Source of the DNA: a virus
Reading direction: 5' to 3' (one strand)
IMG/VR virus record: IMGVR_UViG_3300007512_000112
Span: 1 to 35,252 of that record
Length of the DNA stretch: 35,252 bases
Both the position numbers and the translations under genes were made by a program. The notes beneath the pieces are model-generated. The model had not been told where the DNA came from and made no database searches. It worked only from the letters and a program-made list of their open reading frames with translations. Shown here piece by piece: positions 1-7,704 of this stretch (the first letter of the stretch is position 1; each line of letters starts with the position of its first letter).

Positions 1-23
1 CTTTTGTTTTCCTATCTCCCAGC

Positions 24-263
24 TCATGGCCAATTCCTTAATTCTGAAGGCTCAAGAAAGCCTTCGTTATGCGCGTACATTAAATCTAACCAAACATCAT
101 GTGGTTTAATATAAATATCATAATACTCCATTTCTCTATAGACTTCAAACATTCCCTCCCTGACGATAAACCTCCTATCTTTAAAAAGATTTATAAATCC
201 AGGCAGACACTTAAAGTGCGCACCCCCATACTTAGTCCTGACTATCAATTCCATATTTGTCAA
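24..263 (-). CDS. Hypothetical protein, 79 aa
   Basis: Not recognised. It is a mixed-charge soluble protein rich in aromatic residues, with no signal peptide or membrane segment. Its first 32 bases overlap the 3' end of the upstream nuclease gene, so it is probably the last visible gene of that operon. A second ATG three codons in (254) is an equally possible start. Confidence 0.6.
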   Translation of the reverse strand: MTNMELIVRTKYGGAHFKCLPGFINLFKDRRFIVREGMFEVYREMEYYDIYIKPHDVWLDLMYAHNEGFLEPSELRNWP

Positions 264-1191
264 TAAAATATTGAAAATCTATGTTCCATAAACTCTTTCC
301 TCCAAGAAGTAGTTTAGGTATTAACGTTTCAGAGTTTTGCCTGTTGCCTGTGAATATAAACTGACACACGTCATGGTATTCGTGAGTGAGCGCCCTTAAA
401 TTATGAAAGATATATTCTAGGTTTGACCTGTGTGCCCCAAAAATATTATTTTTTTGAATCTTCCTGATATCGCTTTCTACAACAATATATAAAAAGCTTT
501 TGAACTCCCGAGCCCTATCGAGTTCTTTTTTGAACCGTTCTAACCCTTGGCTTAGCGTTCCCTTGAAGTCTGACTCGCTCTTGCGGTCAACGTAAGTATA
601 TGTATAATTTTTACCTCCTGTAGTATAATCCCCGAAGTCCAGCTTCATGGGCTGGGCATTTTTGAATTCAAGAGGCTTCTGCTCTCGAGTATCTACAAAT
701 ATAGGAATGTCTTCAAATTTTTTGTTCCTCTCAAAAAATTGCTCAGGAGACTTAAGCCCTCGTTTAAATAATGGCTCTATATCAAGTTCATTGCAAACAG
801 TAGAGTAAGTATTAAAATATTCGATAAATATGTCAATCGAAGGTAATTTTAACATTTCTAATTCAAGGTGAAACGGAGCATATCTCAATTTTTTATTTTG
901 AATACGAAAACTTAACTGATTAACAATGTAGTCCTTGACTTCGTCTTCGGGGGATTTGCTAATCCATTTAATCATTTGCTCCCGTGTAGTAAAATCCTTC
1001 GTAAAGTAATCAAACTTATTCTTAAAAGGAAGGGGGTCGCCTGTTAATTTGTTAATTCGCGGGTACTCTTGACAATAGTATTCTGCTACAATAAGCTTAT
1101 GTTTTTTGAAGTGTGAATGCAATGACCTTTCTGATTTGAATTTTTCACTACAAATCTTACAGTAAAGGTTATCCTTCAAAGGGTCGATCAT
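232..1191 (-). CDS. C2H2 zinc finger plus ERCC4-type nuclease, 319 aa
   Basis: Probable structure-specific DNA nuclease. The N-terminus has a classical C2H2 finger (C11, C14, H27, H31). The C-terminal half has the ERCC4/XPF nuclease signature in order: VDTREQ (166-171), LDFGDY (184-189) and VDRKSESDF (201-209), matching the family pattern of D, GDxxxxxxxxxERK and D. In this family these acidic residues bind the metal. A finger ahead of an ERCC4 domain suggests DNA targeting of a phage repair or recombination nuclease. The start overlaps the stop of the next upstream gene by four bases (ATGA), which implies translational coupling. Confidence 0.85.
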   Translation of the reverse strand: MIDPLKDNLYCKICSEKFKSERSLHSHFKKHKLIVAEYYCQEYPRINKLTGDPLPFKNKFDYFTKDFTTREQMIKWISKSPEDEVKDYIVNQLSFRIQNKKLRYAPFHLELEMLKLPSIDIFIEYFNTYSTVCNELDIEPLFKRGLKSPEQFFERNKKFEDIPIFVDTREQKPLEFKNAQPMKLDFGDYTTGGKNYTYTYVDRKSESDFKGTLSQGLERFKKELDRAREFKSFLYIVVESDIRKIQKNNIFGAHRSNLEYIFHNLRALTHEYHDVCQFIFTGNRQNSETLIPKLLLGGKSLWNIDFQYFIDKYGIDSQD

Positions 1192-2243
1192 GTTACATCG
1201 CCCTTACTAATCCCAAGAACACGAGCTTTCCAGCCTGGCATGGATTCAATATTTAAAGCCTCTGCTGCTACTACTTCTTTTTGCATTTCTGCCATTCTTA
1301 ACATAATTTGACGCTCATTTTCATCCTGGAATAATTGTACTAAAGATAAGATAGATGCATTCTCTTCTTGTCTGCCTTGTATCCTTCGCGCTCTGTCACC
1401 GTTTAAACGGTTGATGAGCGACTCCATTCTCTTTTCACATTGATTGTATTCGTCGCTTTTAGTTTTTAATAACTCAGCAAGTCTTACTGTCATATCTCTC
1501 TGATCCTCTGCTTCATGGAACATTCTATTTAGTTTTTCCATTGCTTTAGTTATATTCTTTAGATTAACATAGTCTATGCATACATTGATATATAGATTTA
1601 TTTCATCTGCTGTTAGATCTGGTTTGTCCCAAGTCGTGCGAATAAACTCTGCCTCAAATAGCTCCCTGTCTGTAATGTCCGTATAATTATTGATGACCTG
1701 CAATAGTCGAGGAGAAGATAAAAACTGCAAAACTGATTCCACGCACTTTCTTTCTCTCAATGCTAGCTTATCAGGCTTTAATTTACTGTGAGTATATTCA
1801 TTAACTAGCTTTACTGCTGCCAATTGAGTCTGCGGGGGTTGATACTTCTTCCCCAAAGCAGAGTCTTCCATTTGAAGTAGGTTTGGTCGTTGCTGCTTAA
1901 TATGCTCTCCAACTACCAAGGTTTCTTTGCTGAGGGGAGTAATGTGGCTCTCGGGCCATAAAATACATGCGATTTGATAGGCGTTCATGCCATCTTGTGC
2001 AGAACGCTCAATAAACTCTTTCTCGTCATCATCCAATAAGATTCTTTTTGCTTTTTTCTTTTTTGTGGTATTGTATTTAAACCCACACTCTACCAAATAT
2101 TCTCGAACAAGCTTACCCTCTTTAGTCCTCCCATCTAAAGAATCGTCATTGAAAACTTTTCGAGTTAATTCAATTAAGTCCGAAATGGTCTTGTGATTGG
2201 AATCTATATACGCCTTCTGTTGCTCAGTAAGTTCTTTTTCCAT
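1188..2243 (-). CDS. Hypothetical HTH/coiled-coil protein, 351 aa
   Basis: Function unknown. Residues 70-98 look like a helix-turn-helix (an acidic lead, then DGMNAYQIACILWPES), and residues 235-295 are strongly helical and charged, likely a coiled coil. It lies between the sigma-like gene (20-bp overlap) and the ERCC4 nuclease (4-bp overlap), so it is made with both. The context would fit a transcription co-factor or DNA-processing partner, but nothing in the sequence decides this. Confidence 0.75.
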   Translation of the reverse strand: MEKELTEQQKAYIDSNHKTISDLIELTRKVFNDDSLDGRTKEGKLVREYLVECGFKYNTTKKKKAKRILLDDDEKEFIERSAQDGMNAYQIACILWPESHITPLSKETLVVGEHIKQQRPNLLQMEDSALGKKYQPPQTQLAAVKLVNEYTHSKLKPDKLALRERKCVESVLQFLSSPRLLQVINNYTDITDRELFEAEFIRTTWDKPDLTADEINLYINVCIDYVNLKNITKAMEKLNRMFHEAEDQRDMTVRLAELLKTKSDEYNQCEKRMESLINRLNGDRARRIQGRQEENASILSLVQLFQDENERQIMLRMAEMQKEVVAAEALNIESMPGWKARVLGISKGDVT

Positions 2244-2970
2244 TTGATGAAATAATTATATCTTCTTTTTGAAGAAGTTCTTCTACGGTTGTTTTAAAAA
2301 ACTTTTTAAGATTGCGGATTTGTTTATATCCTGCCGTTCTGCCTGTTTCTGATGTTTTATACCCCATGGCCTCAGCAACTTCTCTGTCTGATAGATTATC
2401 TATATATAACATTTTATAGGCTTTATACTTTTTCTCGTTCAACATGTCCTTCATCCGACCATGCACTCTACCAATTGCATCCTCAAGGCACGGATAAGAG
2501 GTTTCTGGTAGCGAGAAAGCCTCTTGCGAATGATGTTCTATGGTCACGGCCATCTTAGTCATGTATGCTGATTTTTTTGTAACCTCCCATTTTGCATAAA
2601 GCGGACATTCATTGCATTGGAGACCGCTAGCAGTAAAGCCGCAAAGACCGTCCTTGTCTTCTGTCGGTGGCCCACTTTGATTAAAGGGACAATTTAAACA
2701 CGGGCGAACATAGTTCCCGTAGTTATTCCTTAAAATGTTTTTTAATTGATTAGAGATAATTTTATTTAACCAGGGCTCTAATGCCCTGGATTGATCCCAT
2801 TGATCCCATTTTTTGTGGATATGGGCGCGAATGATTTGCTTGACATCGTCATAGTCCATCCACGCAACAGAGTTGAGAAACCATTTATGGCTTCGTTTGG
2901 CTAACTCCGCGTCTATTACCTCCGCTTTATCTGCGTAGGTTAGTTTCGGTTCTTTTTTCTTTTTACTCAA
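2224..2970 (-). CDS. Sigma-70-like phage sigma factor with cysteine cluster, 248 aa
   Basis: Likely a diverged phage sigma factor that redirects host RNA polymerase, in the role of T4 gp55. Residues 36-84 resemble region 2 (helical, ending KIISNQLKNILRNNY). Residues 185-226 resemble a region 4 helix-turn-helix (LSDREVAEAMGY, then a basic recognition helix). Between them is a cysteine cluster, CxxC at 91-94, C110, and CxxC at 119-122, which probably binds zinc and is not part of standard sigma factors. It overlaps both neighbours. An alternative is another HTH transcription factor of similar fold. Confidence 0.7.
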   Translation of the reverse strand: MSKKKKEPKLTYADKAEVIDAELAKRSHKWFLNSVAWMDYDDVKQIIRAHIHKKWDQWDQSRALEPWLNKIISNQLKNILRNNYGNYVRPCLNCPFNQSGPPTEDKDGLCGFTASGLQCNECPLYAKWEVTKKSAYMTKMAVTIEHHSQEAFSLPETSYPCLEDAIGRVHGRMKDMLNEKKYKAYKMLYIDNLSDREVAEAMGYKTSETGRTAGYKQIRNLKKFFKTTVEELLQKEDIIISSNGKRTY

Positions 2971-3358
2971 CGTCTTCAGGAGGTTTGGTTCTAGCGCTTT
3001 TGCAGATATCCATACTCTCCATCAATACGTCTTTAGGCCCTGCTATCGGCCGATCAGGGCTTTGATTAGATCTTTTGACTTTATTTTCAGAAGGCTGCTC
3101 CAACATGACATCTCTTAATTTCATTTTTTGAGCTCCTACTCCTTCTATTTCATATTCTAACTTATTTATCAAAGGTACTCTATCTATTTCACGATCAGCA
3201 TCGGCCTCTACATTTTGCGCGGATTGGCGAGGTCGACGAATTGTAGGACCACTAGCAACTGAACCGTTCAAAGACTGGCCGCAGCTCCCACAGAAATTCG
3301 GAACCATACCCGCGTACACATTTTTGTACCCACAGTGCTGACAATATTCTACATTCAT
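2963..3358 (-). CDS. Zinc-ribbon protein, 131 aa
   Basis: The N-terminal 30 residues form a zinc ribbon (CQHC then CGSC, about 17 residues apart). The rest is low-complexity and charged, without a recognisable fold. The stop overlaps the start of the sigma-like gene by eight bases, so the two are co-expressed. A role in nucleic-acid or polymerase binding is plausible but unproven. Confidence 0.7.
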   Translation of the reverse strand: MNVEYCQHCGYKNVYAGMVPNFCGSCGQSLNGSVASGPTIRRPRQSAQNVEADADREIDRVPLINKLEYEIEGVGAQKMKLRDVMLEQPSENKVKRSNQSPDRPIAGPKDVLMESMDICKSARTKPPEDVE

Positions 3359-3379
3359 ACCAATATTATAAGTTTTTTT

Positions 3380-3955
3380 TTAAGCTTTTAAATAGCCTGC
3401 GATAATACAGGACTGATTTTTAATAAAATTCTTTTGTTGGGCATTTAGCTTTTTCCCTCCCTTAACGTAGTCTATACCTAGTATCCCAATAATTTTACCA
3501 GTTAACAACTGGATTGCTACACAATAAGAACTTTTAGTGCCCTGATCTTCAAAAAAAGTTTTTGTTACGATGTCTTCTACTTGATCTATATCCCAAAAAC
3601 CATATTCGTCTTCATCCACTAAAGGCTTAATAAATCTATTAAAAGAAGAAACCCTTAAGTTTTGTTGGTTTTTGAGTTCAGAACTTACTCCCTCAGACAA
3701 GACTTCGTAAGTATTGCTAAATTTTTGCTGAGAACTTCCTGAATAATAAACATCTCCATTATGAAATTCATAAACCACCACCCTATCGCATTCTATTTCC
3801 GTGCGCGAATACTCAAGCGCCCGATAAACGTCTTCATTTTGAACGGTATGCTTTTGAAGCTTACCTTTTTCCAAAAAAGCCTGCAGGTACGTCTTGAGAA
3901 TAACCGCCCCAATTGTGGCAACGGCTCCTATTGAGGCAGCAATAATAATGTCCAT
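3380..3955 (-). CDS. Membrane-anchored GAF-like protein, 191 aa
   Basis: The protein begins with an N-terminal transmembrane helix (IIIAASIGAVATIGAVIL, about residues 3-20) followed by a soluble domain. The pattern VVVYEFHNGD, SSYCVAIQLLTGKIIGILGIDY and a C-terminal helix resembles GAF-type sensor domains. I chose the ATG at 3955 because an upstream in-frame ATG at 4003 would overlap the end of the PhoH gene. Its role in the phage is unknown; membrane sensing or lysis timing are possibilities. Confidence 0.65.
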   Translation of the reverse strand: MDIIIAASIGAVATIGAVILKTYLQAFLEKGKLQKHTVQNEDVYRALEYSRTEIECDRVVVYEFHNGDVYYSGSSQQKFSNTYEVLSEGVSSELKNQQNLRVSSFNRFIKPLVDEDEYGFWDIDQVEDIVTKTFFEDQGTKSSYCVAIQLLTGKIIGILGIDYVKGGKKLNAQQKNFIKNQSCIIAGYLKA

Positions 3956-3971
3956 GTTGTATCTTAATACA

Positions 3972-4703
3972 CTAACTACGCTCCACACTTTCAAGTTTAC
4001 CAATAATAAAACTTAAAATTTTATTTCGCTTTATATCTTTTCTTGTAAACCCAAAAGTATGTATCCCCTTCTTTTTGCTCTCTTCATCATTAAACAGATT
4101 AAACATGGTCTTAAACCCTGTCTTTCCATTAATATCTGATTGAAGGAAGTCCCCGCAAATGATAAGCTTGCTACTCTCTCCCAGTCTCGTGACTAAAGTA
4201 GTTAATTCTTTAAAAGTAAAATTTTGTGCTTCATCTGCCACAACAATCTTATTATTCCAACTTGCTCCTCTTAAATAGTTAATAGGCATTGCTTGGATCC
4301 TTGATTTAGATATTAGCTCTGGAATAATTGACGGCTTAATCATTTCTCGCAGTTTATCATCTAGTGGAGCCATGTATGGATTAAATTTTTCATCTATGTC
4401 ACCAGGAAGAGAGCCAAGGTTTCTTTCTCCGCTTTCCACCACTGTTCGAACGTAGAGCAAGTCGAGGTCTACATTTGAACTTAAATATCGTAGGGCTGAA
4501 TAGACTGCAACGTAGGTTTTAGTCGTGCCAGCGGGTCCAGCACAAAAAATAATATTTGTTGCGGGGTCTAGCGCTATTTCCAGAAATTGCCTCTGCTTTT
4601 CTGTTAGCCTTTTGGACTGAACATGAAAATGAGACATAAGACCATTAAAGTCTTGTGCTTTCAAATTTTCTTCCTGTAAATGAGAAGCCTTTTTTCTTGC
4701 CAT
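3972..4703 (-). CDS. phoH: PhoH-like P-loop ATPase, 243 aa
   Basis: Predicted ATPase of the PhoH family, common in marine phages; its function in infection is not settled. Walker A is GPAGTTKT (56-63, with Thr where Gly is usual), Walker B is VVADEAQ (154-160), and a sensor-like GDFLQSD follows (184-190). Length is typical of phage PhoH. The start at 4703 (MARKKAS) gives a clean N-terminus; an in-frame ATG five codons earlier exists. This is the first gene of the leftward block, divergent from the plus-strand cluster. Confidence 0.9.
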   Translation of the reverse strand: MARKKASHLQEENLKAQDFNGLMSHFHVQSKRLTEKQRQFLEIALDPATNIIFCAGPAGTTKTYVAVYSALRYLSSNVDLDLLYVRTVVESGERNLGSLPGDIDEKFNPYMAPLDDKLREMIKPSIIPELISKSRIQAMPINYLRGASWNNKIVVADEAQNFTFKELTTLVTRLGESSKLIICGDFLQSDINGKTGFKTMFNLFNDEESKKKGIHTFGFTRKDIKRNKILSFIIGKLESVERS

Positions 4704-4739
4704 CGCTATATAATACACTCTTCCTGTGTATATTTAAAT

Positions 4740-5006
4740 GTGAGGTCTATATTTTTTATACTTTTCTTAAGTTATACCGTTGGACAACACTATTTATATA
4801 AGTACTATATCCAAGAGAACTATAAATCCTACCAAGAAGAACTGCAAAAACATAATAAACTCTTACTCGAGGCAGACCTTGCAATCTATGATCTCATTAA
4901 AATAAGCAGGGGACAAGAGAAAATTATTCAACAACAGCAAATATTAATAAAAAAATACCAAAAAGATTTGTATTATAATCAAAGAGCATTTTATGAACAA
5001 AATTGA
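4740..5006 (+). CDS. Small membrane/coiled-coil protein, possible i-spanin-like, 88 aa
   Basis: It has one N-terminal transmembrane segment (about residues 3-24), then a helical ectodomain rich in Gln, Lys and Tyr that looks like a coiled coil. That topology matches Rz-type inner-membrane spanins, but many other phage membrane proteins share it. The start is the GTG at 4740; the earlier in-frame ATG (4680) lies inside the divergent phoH gene. First of four plus-strand genes. Confidence 0.6.
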   Translation: MRSIFFILFLSYTVGQHYLYKYYIQENYKSYQEELQKHNKLLLEADLAIYDLIKISRGQEKIIQQQQILIKKYQKDLYYNQRAFYEQN

Positions 5007-5181
5007 GCTTATGAAAAAGATCACGTCCAGCTTCTCTTTATACGGCGCAGCAAAATGGCTGAGCAAAAACCGCTCAGAACTAAACAATAAGACTCCCGCA
5101 GAATATATTAAAGAAGGGAAAATAAACGAAGTGGCCTTGTTACTGGAACAGGATAACAACAAAAAGAATGGAAGCGGTTGA
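4993..5181 (+). CDS. Small protein resembling MbcA/ParS-type domain, 62 aa
   Basis: Residues 19-53 (AAKWL, then LNNKTPAEYI, then VALLLEQ) match the pattern of the MbcA/ParS/Xre antitoxin toxin-binding region (an xxWL..L..KTP..Y...G....V..LL layout). The match is short and made by eye. No RES-type toxin is adjacent, so an antitoxin role is not supported by context. It overlaps the preceding gene by 14 bp and the next gene by 14 bp, so it is translationally coupled to both. Confidence 0.6.
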   Translation: MNKIELMKKITSSFSLYGAAKWLSKNRSELNNKTPAEYIKEGKINEVALLLEQDNNKKNGSG

Positions 5182-5386
5182 CATTTGTGAGAGATATTCC
5201 GAGGAGACGTTTTCTAATAAAGATGCCTCTAATATTGTAGTTCGTATTAAGAAAGTTTATGTTGATGACTTAACAATCCTGTTAAGAGACATTAATTATC
5301 GACCGAAAACAACTGTCCGAGAATCTAAGATTTATTATATTATCAATTTCGAAAAAACTTATCCTTTTGACTGGATTTCTAATTAG
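5168..5386 (+). CDS. Hypothetical protein, 72 aa
   Basis: Not recognised. A small soluble alpha/beta-type protein with alternating charged and hydrophobic residues and no membrane segment or motif. It overlaps the previous gene by 14 bp in a different frame and is followed 21 bp later by the next plus-strand gene. Confidence 0.55.
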   Translation: MEAVDICERYSEETFSNKDASNIVVRIKKVYVDDLTILLRDINYRPKTTVRESKIYYIINFEKTYPFDWISN

Positions 5387-5407
5387 TTTCTTTTAATATT
5401 ACATATT

Positions 5408-5704
5408 ATGGAAGAAACACAAAACACTCCCGCAGTGCTGTCCGAAGAAGAACGGACAGAGCTTACCGAATTTGTTGCAACTAAAATGTTTTCAAATTTG
5501 CAATTTAATCAAGTTTTGCTTACAATCGAGAATCAATGCCGCGCGCAAGCCGCTCAAGTCGTTAGTACTGCTGACGAAGAGACGGTTAATAAGATCCGCA
5601 GTGATCTTGCTCAAGTCCGTGCAGAAAGTCAGATTTTGGGCGGGGCTAACGTTCAAGAAGGAGCCCCACAGGTTCCTGATTTCGCGAACGTGCCTACTCC
5701 TTAA
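5408..5704 (+). CDS. Hypothetical acidic helical protein, 98 aa
   Basis: Not recognised. Residues 12-75 are predicted mostly helical, with an acidic start (SEEERTEL). The last 20 residues are Pro/Gly/Ala-rich and probably unstructured. It is the last gene of the plus-strand cluster; a strong rho-independent terminator lies about 90 bp downstream. Confidence 0.65.
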   Translation: MEETQNTPAVLSEEERTELTEFVATKMFSNLQFNQVLLTIENQCRAQAAQVVSTADEETVNKIRSDLAQVRAESQILGGANVQEGAPQVPDFANVPTP

Positions 5705-5791
5705 GGCTTACGTCTTCCCTCTGTATCTCGTCCACTATACGTTATGCTATAGTTCCTATTTTTTCTTATAGGGTTTGATTATGAAAATAAC

Positions 5792-5834
5792 CACCCCCCC
5801 CTCAAGATTTTTTTTTGCGGGGGGGCTTTTTTTT
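5792..5834 (+). terminator. Rho-independent terminator of the plus-strand cluster
   Basis: A run of eight C's and a run of G's pair around a T-rich loop and are followed directly by CTTTTTTTT. It closes the plus-strand cluster and faces the leftward transcription coming from the other side. Confidence 0.85.
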
Positions 5835-5863
5835 GATTAATGGGGGGGGAGTGCTTGCACCGC

Positions 5864-5953
5864 TCAATCCTTTGAGATGTGGGAGCAAGCGACTTGCAAG
5901 CCCCACACAAACCAAATAAGACCGACTGCGAGAAATAAAAATAAATCAATCAT
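5864..5953 (-). CDS. Tiny membrane peptide, 29 aa
   Basis: The ORF starts after TTAACTTATATTAAAA, a leader sequence that recurs before the gene at 7322. Residues 4-18 (LFLFLAVGLIWFVWG) form a single transmembrane helix. It follows the acidic 78-aa gene by about 20 bp. It belongs to a set of 21-38 aa membrane peptides scattered through this phage. Confidence is limited because so short an ORF can arise by chance. Confidence 0.4.
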   Translation of the reverse strand: MIDLFLFLAVGLIWFVWGLQVACSHISKD

Positions 5954-5974
5954 TTTTAATATAAGTTAATAGGT

Positions 5975-6211
5975 TTAGCTGAACATGGCGAGCATGGCAG
6001 GACTGACTGCGGTCATGTCAATCTGCTCTTCGTCGTCTTCGTCGATAGGGTCAACGTCAACGTCGGTCTTGAGCAAAACGACTTCGTCAAGAATGTCCTC
6101 CTTCGAGGCTTTTGTTTGTGTGCCGTCAATGGCTTCGTGAATGTCTTGCTCGGCTTTAAGCTCGGCAAAGAGGTTCTGGAATTCTTGCGGAAGGTCAGCG
6201 ATGTTTTTCAT
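5975..6211 (-). CDS. Acidic protein, paralogue of 12472-12720, 78 aa
   Basis: Function unknown. The C-terminal half is extremely acidic (DVDVDPIDEDDEEQIDM) and ends in SPAMLAMF. The same layout, DTDPIDEDDESQIDM followed by SPHM, occurs in the protein at 12472-12720, so the two are paralogues with a conserved acidic tail. Strongly acidic small phage proteins are sometimes DNA mimics or anti-defence proteins, but that is only a suggestion. The leader is A-rich with no Shine-Dalgarno sequence. Confidence 0.7.
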   Translation of the reverse strand: MKNIADLPQEFQNLFAELKAEQDIHEAIDGTQTKASKEDILDEVVLLKTDVDVDPIDEDDEEQIDMTAVSPAMLAMFS

Positions 6212-6269
6212 AATGGTTTTTTTTGGTTTGTGGTTCTTAAAAGGTCTTTCTCAATTTTCTATGTAATAC

Positions 6270-6298
6270 ATTATAAAGCATTTTTGGAAAAATACGAG
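6270..6298 (-). promoter_or_regulatory. Probable promoter for 6211 gene
   Basis: A consensus -10 TATAAT (6270-6275) with only a weak -35. The upstream TTTTTCCAAAAA resembles the spacer of the promoter at 10259. Confidence 0.45.
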
Positions 6299-6504
6299 AA
6301 CAAAATCGAGCCACGAGCCCAGTAATAGAGCCAAACAGCAAAATAATTTCAAAAAAAATCGTTTAAAGCTCTTTAAATTGTCAAAAATTCGGGGAGAAAT
6401 CATTTAATCCATTTAATTCGAATTTAATTCGGAATAAATACTACTTTTAATATAAGTTAATACTTACCTAAGTATCGGCCGCCAGCCCAGTGATAGAGCC
6501 ATTT

Positions 6505-6533
6505 GGCACGGGGCGGCCTGCACGTTCCGTGCC
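6505..6533 (-). repeat. 29-nt GGCACGG hairpin element, copy 1
   Basis: GGCACGG and CCGTGCC arms around a 15-nt core with conserved TGCA. A GGCGGCC tract just downstream can pair with its core GGCCGCC. It is flanked by two GCTCTAT elements. Confidence 0.8.
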
Positions 6534-6601
6534 AAAAACCTATCGGCTGTCAGCCCAGTCATAGAGCGGGCTAGCGGTCGATAAGTTTAGTAAGTAAAAA
6601 C

Positions 6602-6814
6602 TTACTCGTCGTGTAACACCCAAACACAATCCGATTCGGGCAGCCCCAGTTGGTCGGTTACTTCTTCCAGCCTGTCTTTGTTCGACAGAACGCAGTCAAT
6701 GCTCATTGGCATGTCTCGACCAGTCGGTTCATAAAACGGATTGTCCTTGCGTAAAATAATGTTGTGCTGATTCAAGGAGGTCAGGACAAAAGGTGATTCA
6801 ATTTGATTTTCCAT
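6602..6814 (-). CDS. Hypothetical protein, 70 aa
   Basis: Not recognised. A soluble, acidic small protein. Its ATG lies 7 nt after a predicted -10 element, so its mRNA is predicted to be leaderless or nearly so. A palindrome (AGTAAGT/ACTTACT) directly follows the stop. Confidence 0.65.
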   Translation of the reverse strand: MENQIESPFVLTSLNQHNIILRKDNPFYEPTGRDMPMSIDCVLSNKDRLEEVTDQLGLPESDCVWVLHDE

Positions 6815-6821
6815 GTCTTTA

Positions 6822-6849
6822 AGTATGGCAGGAAATTAAAAAATGTCAA
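6822..6849 (-). promoter_or_regulatory. Sigma70-type promoter, leaderless class
   Basis: TTGACA, 16-bp spacer ending TGC, then -10 CATACT; the ATG of the 6814 gene is 7 nt later. Confidence 0.75.
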
Positions 6850-6854
6850 GGGAA

Positions 6855-7145
6855 TTACTCAATCCCCATCCGATGGTGACGAGAAATTTCCTGATACATA
6901 TGCTCCTGCATCAGCGAATAATCTGCATATTCCTGTTCGGTCTTTTCCTCGACCTTTACAATCTTGTAGGCTTCTCGACCATCACGAGAGCAAGAAGTGA
7001 TATGCTTCCAGGCTTGTTCCATGTCCTTTGCCCAGGTAGTGCGGATGTCTGGATCTCCACCCTTCAGGGTGCGGATGTGAGAAACAAACTTGTCGCCAGT
7101 TTCCCTGTACTTGTAAAGATTTTCGTATGTAACTTTGACTGCCAT
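6855..7145 (-). CDS. Hypothetical protein, 96 aa
   Basis: Not recognised. A charged, soluble, mostly helical protein. The 3' part (EQEYADYSLMQEHMYQEIS) looks like an amphipathic helix. Its stop is just upstream of the promoter at 6822. The start is three bases below the stop of the 57-aa gene, so the two form an operon. Confidence 0.65.
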   Translation of the reverse strand: MAVKVTYENLYKYRETGDKFVSHIRTLKGGDPDIRTTWAKDMEQAWKHITSCSRDGREAYKIVKVEEKTEQEYADYSLMQEHMYQEISRHHRMGIE

Positions 7146-7148
7146 GTC

Positions 7149-7322
7149 TTAAATAATGGTTGTGATTCCGTGGAAGGGCTTGAGGGTGCGGAGATCCTTT
7201 ACGCAAGCAATTAGCTTTTTGTCGGAGCCAACGCCCTTGAGCAAAGCAATTTTACTGCGAATGGCTTGCACTTTGCAAAGATTGTTTTGTGCGGTGAGAA
7301 CGATATCGTTAATTTTAATCAT
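7149..7322 (-). CDS. Hypothetical small basic protein, 57 aa
   Basis: Found by direct reading. Residues 2-24 (IKINDIVLTAQ, then VQAIRSK) suggest a small beta-rich fold; the protein is Lys-rich and has no membrane segment. The leader TAACTTGTATTAAAA is nearly the same as the one before the peptide at 5953. It is followed three bases after its stop by the 96-aa gene. Confidence 0.6.
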   Translation of the reverse strand: MIKINDIVLTAQNNLCKVQAIRSKIALLKGVGSDKKLIACVKDLRTLKPFHGITTII

Positions 7323-7341
7323 TTTTAATACAAGTTAGGGT

Positions 7342-7536
7342 TTAGTTCCAGATGACGTGAACAGGCTTGCCATGTCCAGCATGGGATGGGCTTGCCATCC
7401 TGTCGGTATACTTGCGAATCACTCGCTTGATATACTTGCGACTCTGGGAGTTGTGGATTGCGATGCGATAACCGCAGTTAAAAACAGTCAGGCAGTAGTT
7501 GCCGTGATCGGTGAGTGGTTGGATGATGAATTGCAT
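7342..7536 (-). CDS. Hypothetical protein, 64 aa
   Basis: Not recognised. Two likely beta strands (YCLTVFNCGYRIAIH) are followed by a basic helix (RKYIKRVIRKYTDRM). The layout, a strand pair then a helix with Arg/Lys, resembles the 9441-9635 product, but similarity is weak. An A-rich leader without Shine-Dalgarno separates it from the promoter at 7575. Confidence 0.6.
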   Translation of the reverse strand: MQFIIQPLTDHGNYCLTVFNCGYRIAIHNSQSRKYIKRVIRKYTDRMASPSHAGHGKPVHVIWN

Positions 7537-7574
7537 ATGTGGTTTTTACTTTCTTTTTTGATTGTTATAATAAT

Positions 7575-7602
7575 AGTATGACAGAATTTTTTGCAAAGTC
7601 AA
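7575..7602 (-). promoter_or_regulatory. Sigma70-type promoter with long A-rich leader
   Basis: TTGACT, 16-bp spacer ending TGT, -10 CATACT. The TTGACT/TGTCA pair is separated by 13 bp. Confidence 0.75.
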
Positions 7603-7675
7603 GGGTTAATTTCACTTTTTTTCACTTTTTTTTATCTTTTGTCCATCGCCCGCCAGCCCAGTGATAGAGCCAATT

Positions 7676-7704
7676 GGCACGGCGCGTGCTGCACGTCCCG
7701 TGCC
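7676..7704 (-). repeat. 29-nt GGCACGG hairpin element, copy 2
   Basis: Same arms as the other copies, with an inner CGTG/CACG helix possible in the core. A GCTCTAT element lies directly downstream (about 7650-7672). Confidence 0.8.

Larger units (their letters stand above)
6212..6601. other. 390-bp intergenic region with repeats and no convincing gene
   Basis: It holds the leader and probable promoter of the 6211 gene, three copies of a GCTCTAT(N)ACTGGGC element (around 6310, 6490 and 6553), one 29-nt GGCACGG hairpin, and a short palindrome at 6584-6601. A 50-codon hydrophobic ORF at 6251-6403 exists, but it runs through a repeat copy and over the promoter. Confidence 0.6.

Noticed and set aside
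6251-6403. 50-codon hydrophobic ORF on the minus strand
   Set aside because: It spans a GCTCTAT repeat copy and the promoter of the next gene; low complexity AT-rich sequence can give such an ORF.
7357-7581. Plus-strand 74-codon ORF
   Set aside because: It is antisense to the 7342-7536 gene and its promoter, with no plus-strand signals.
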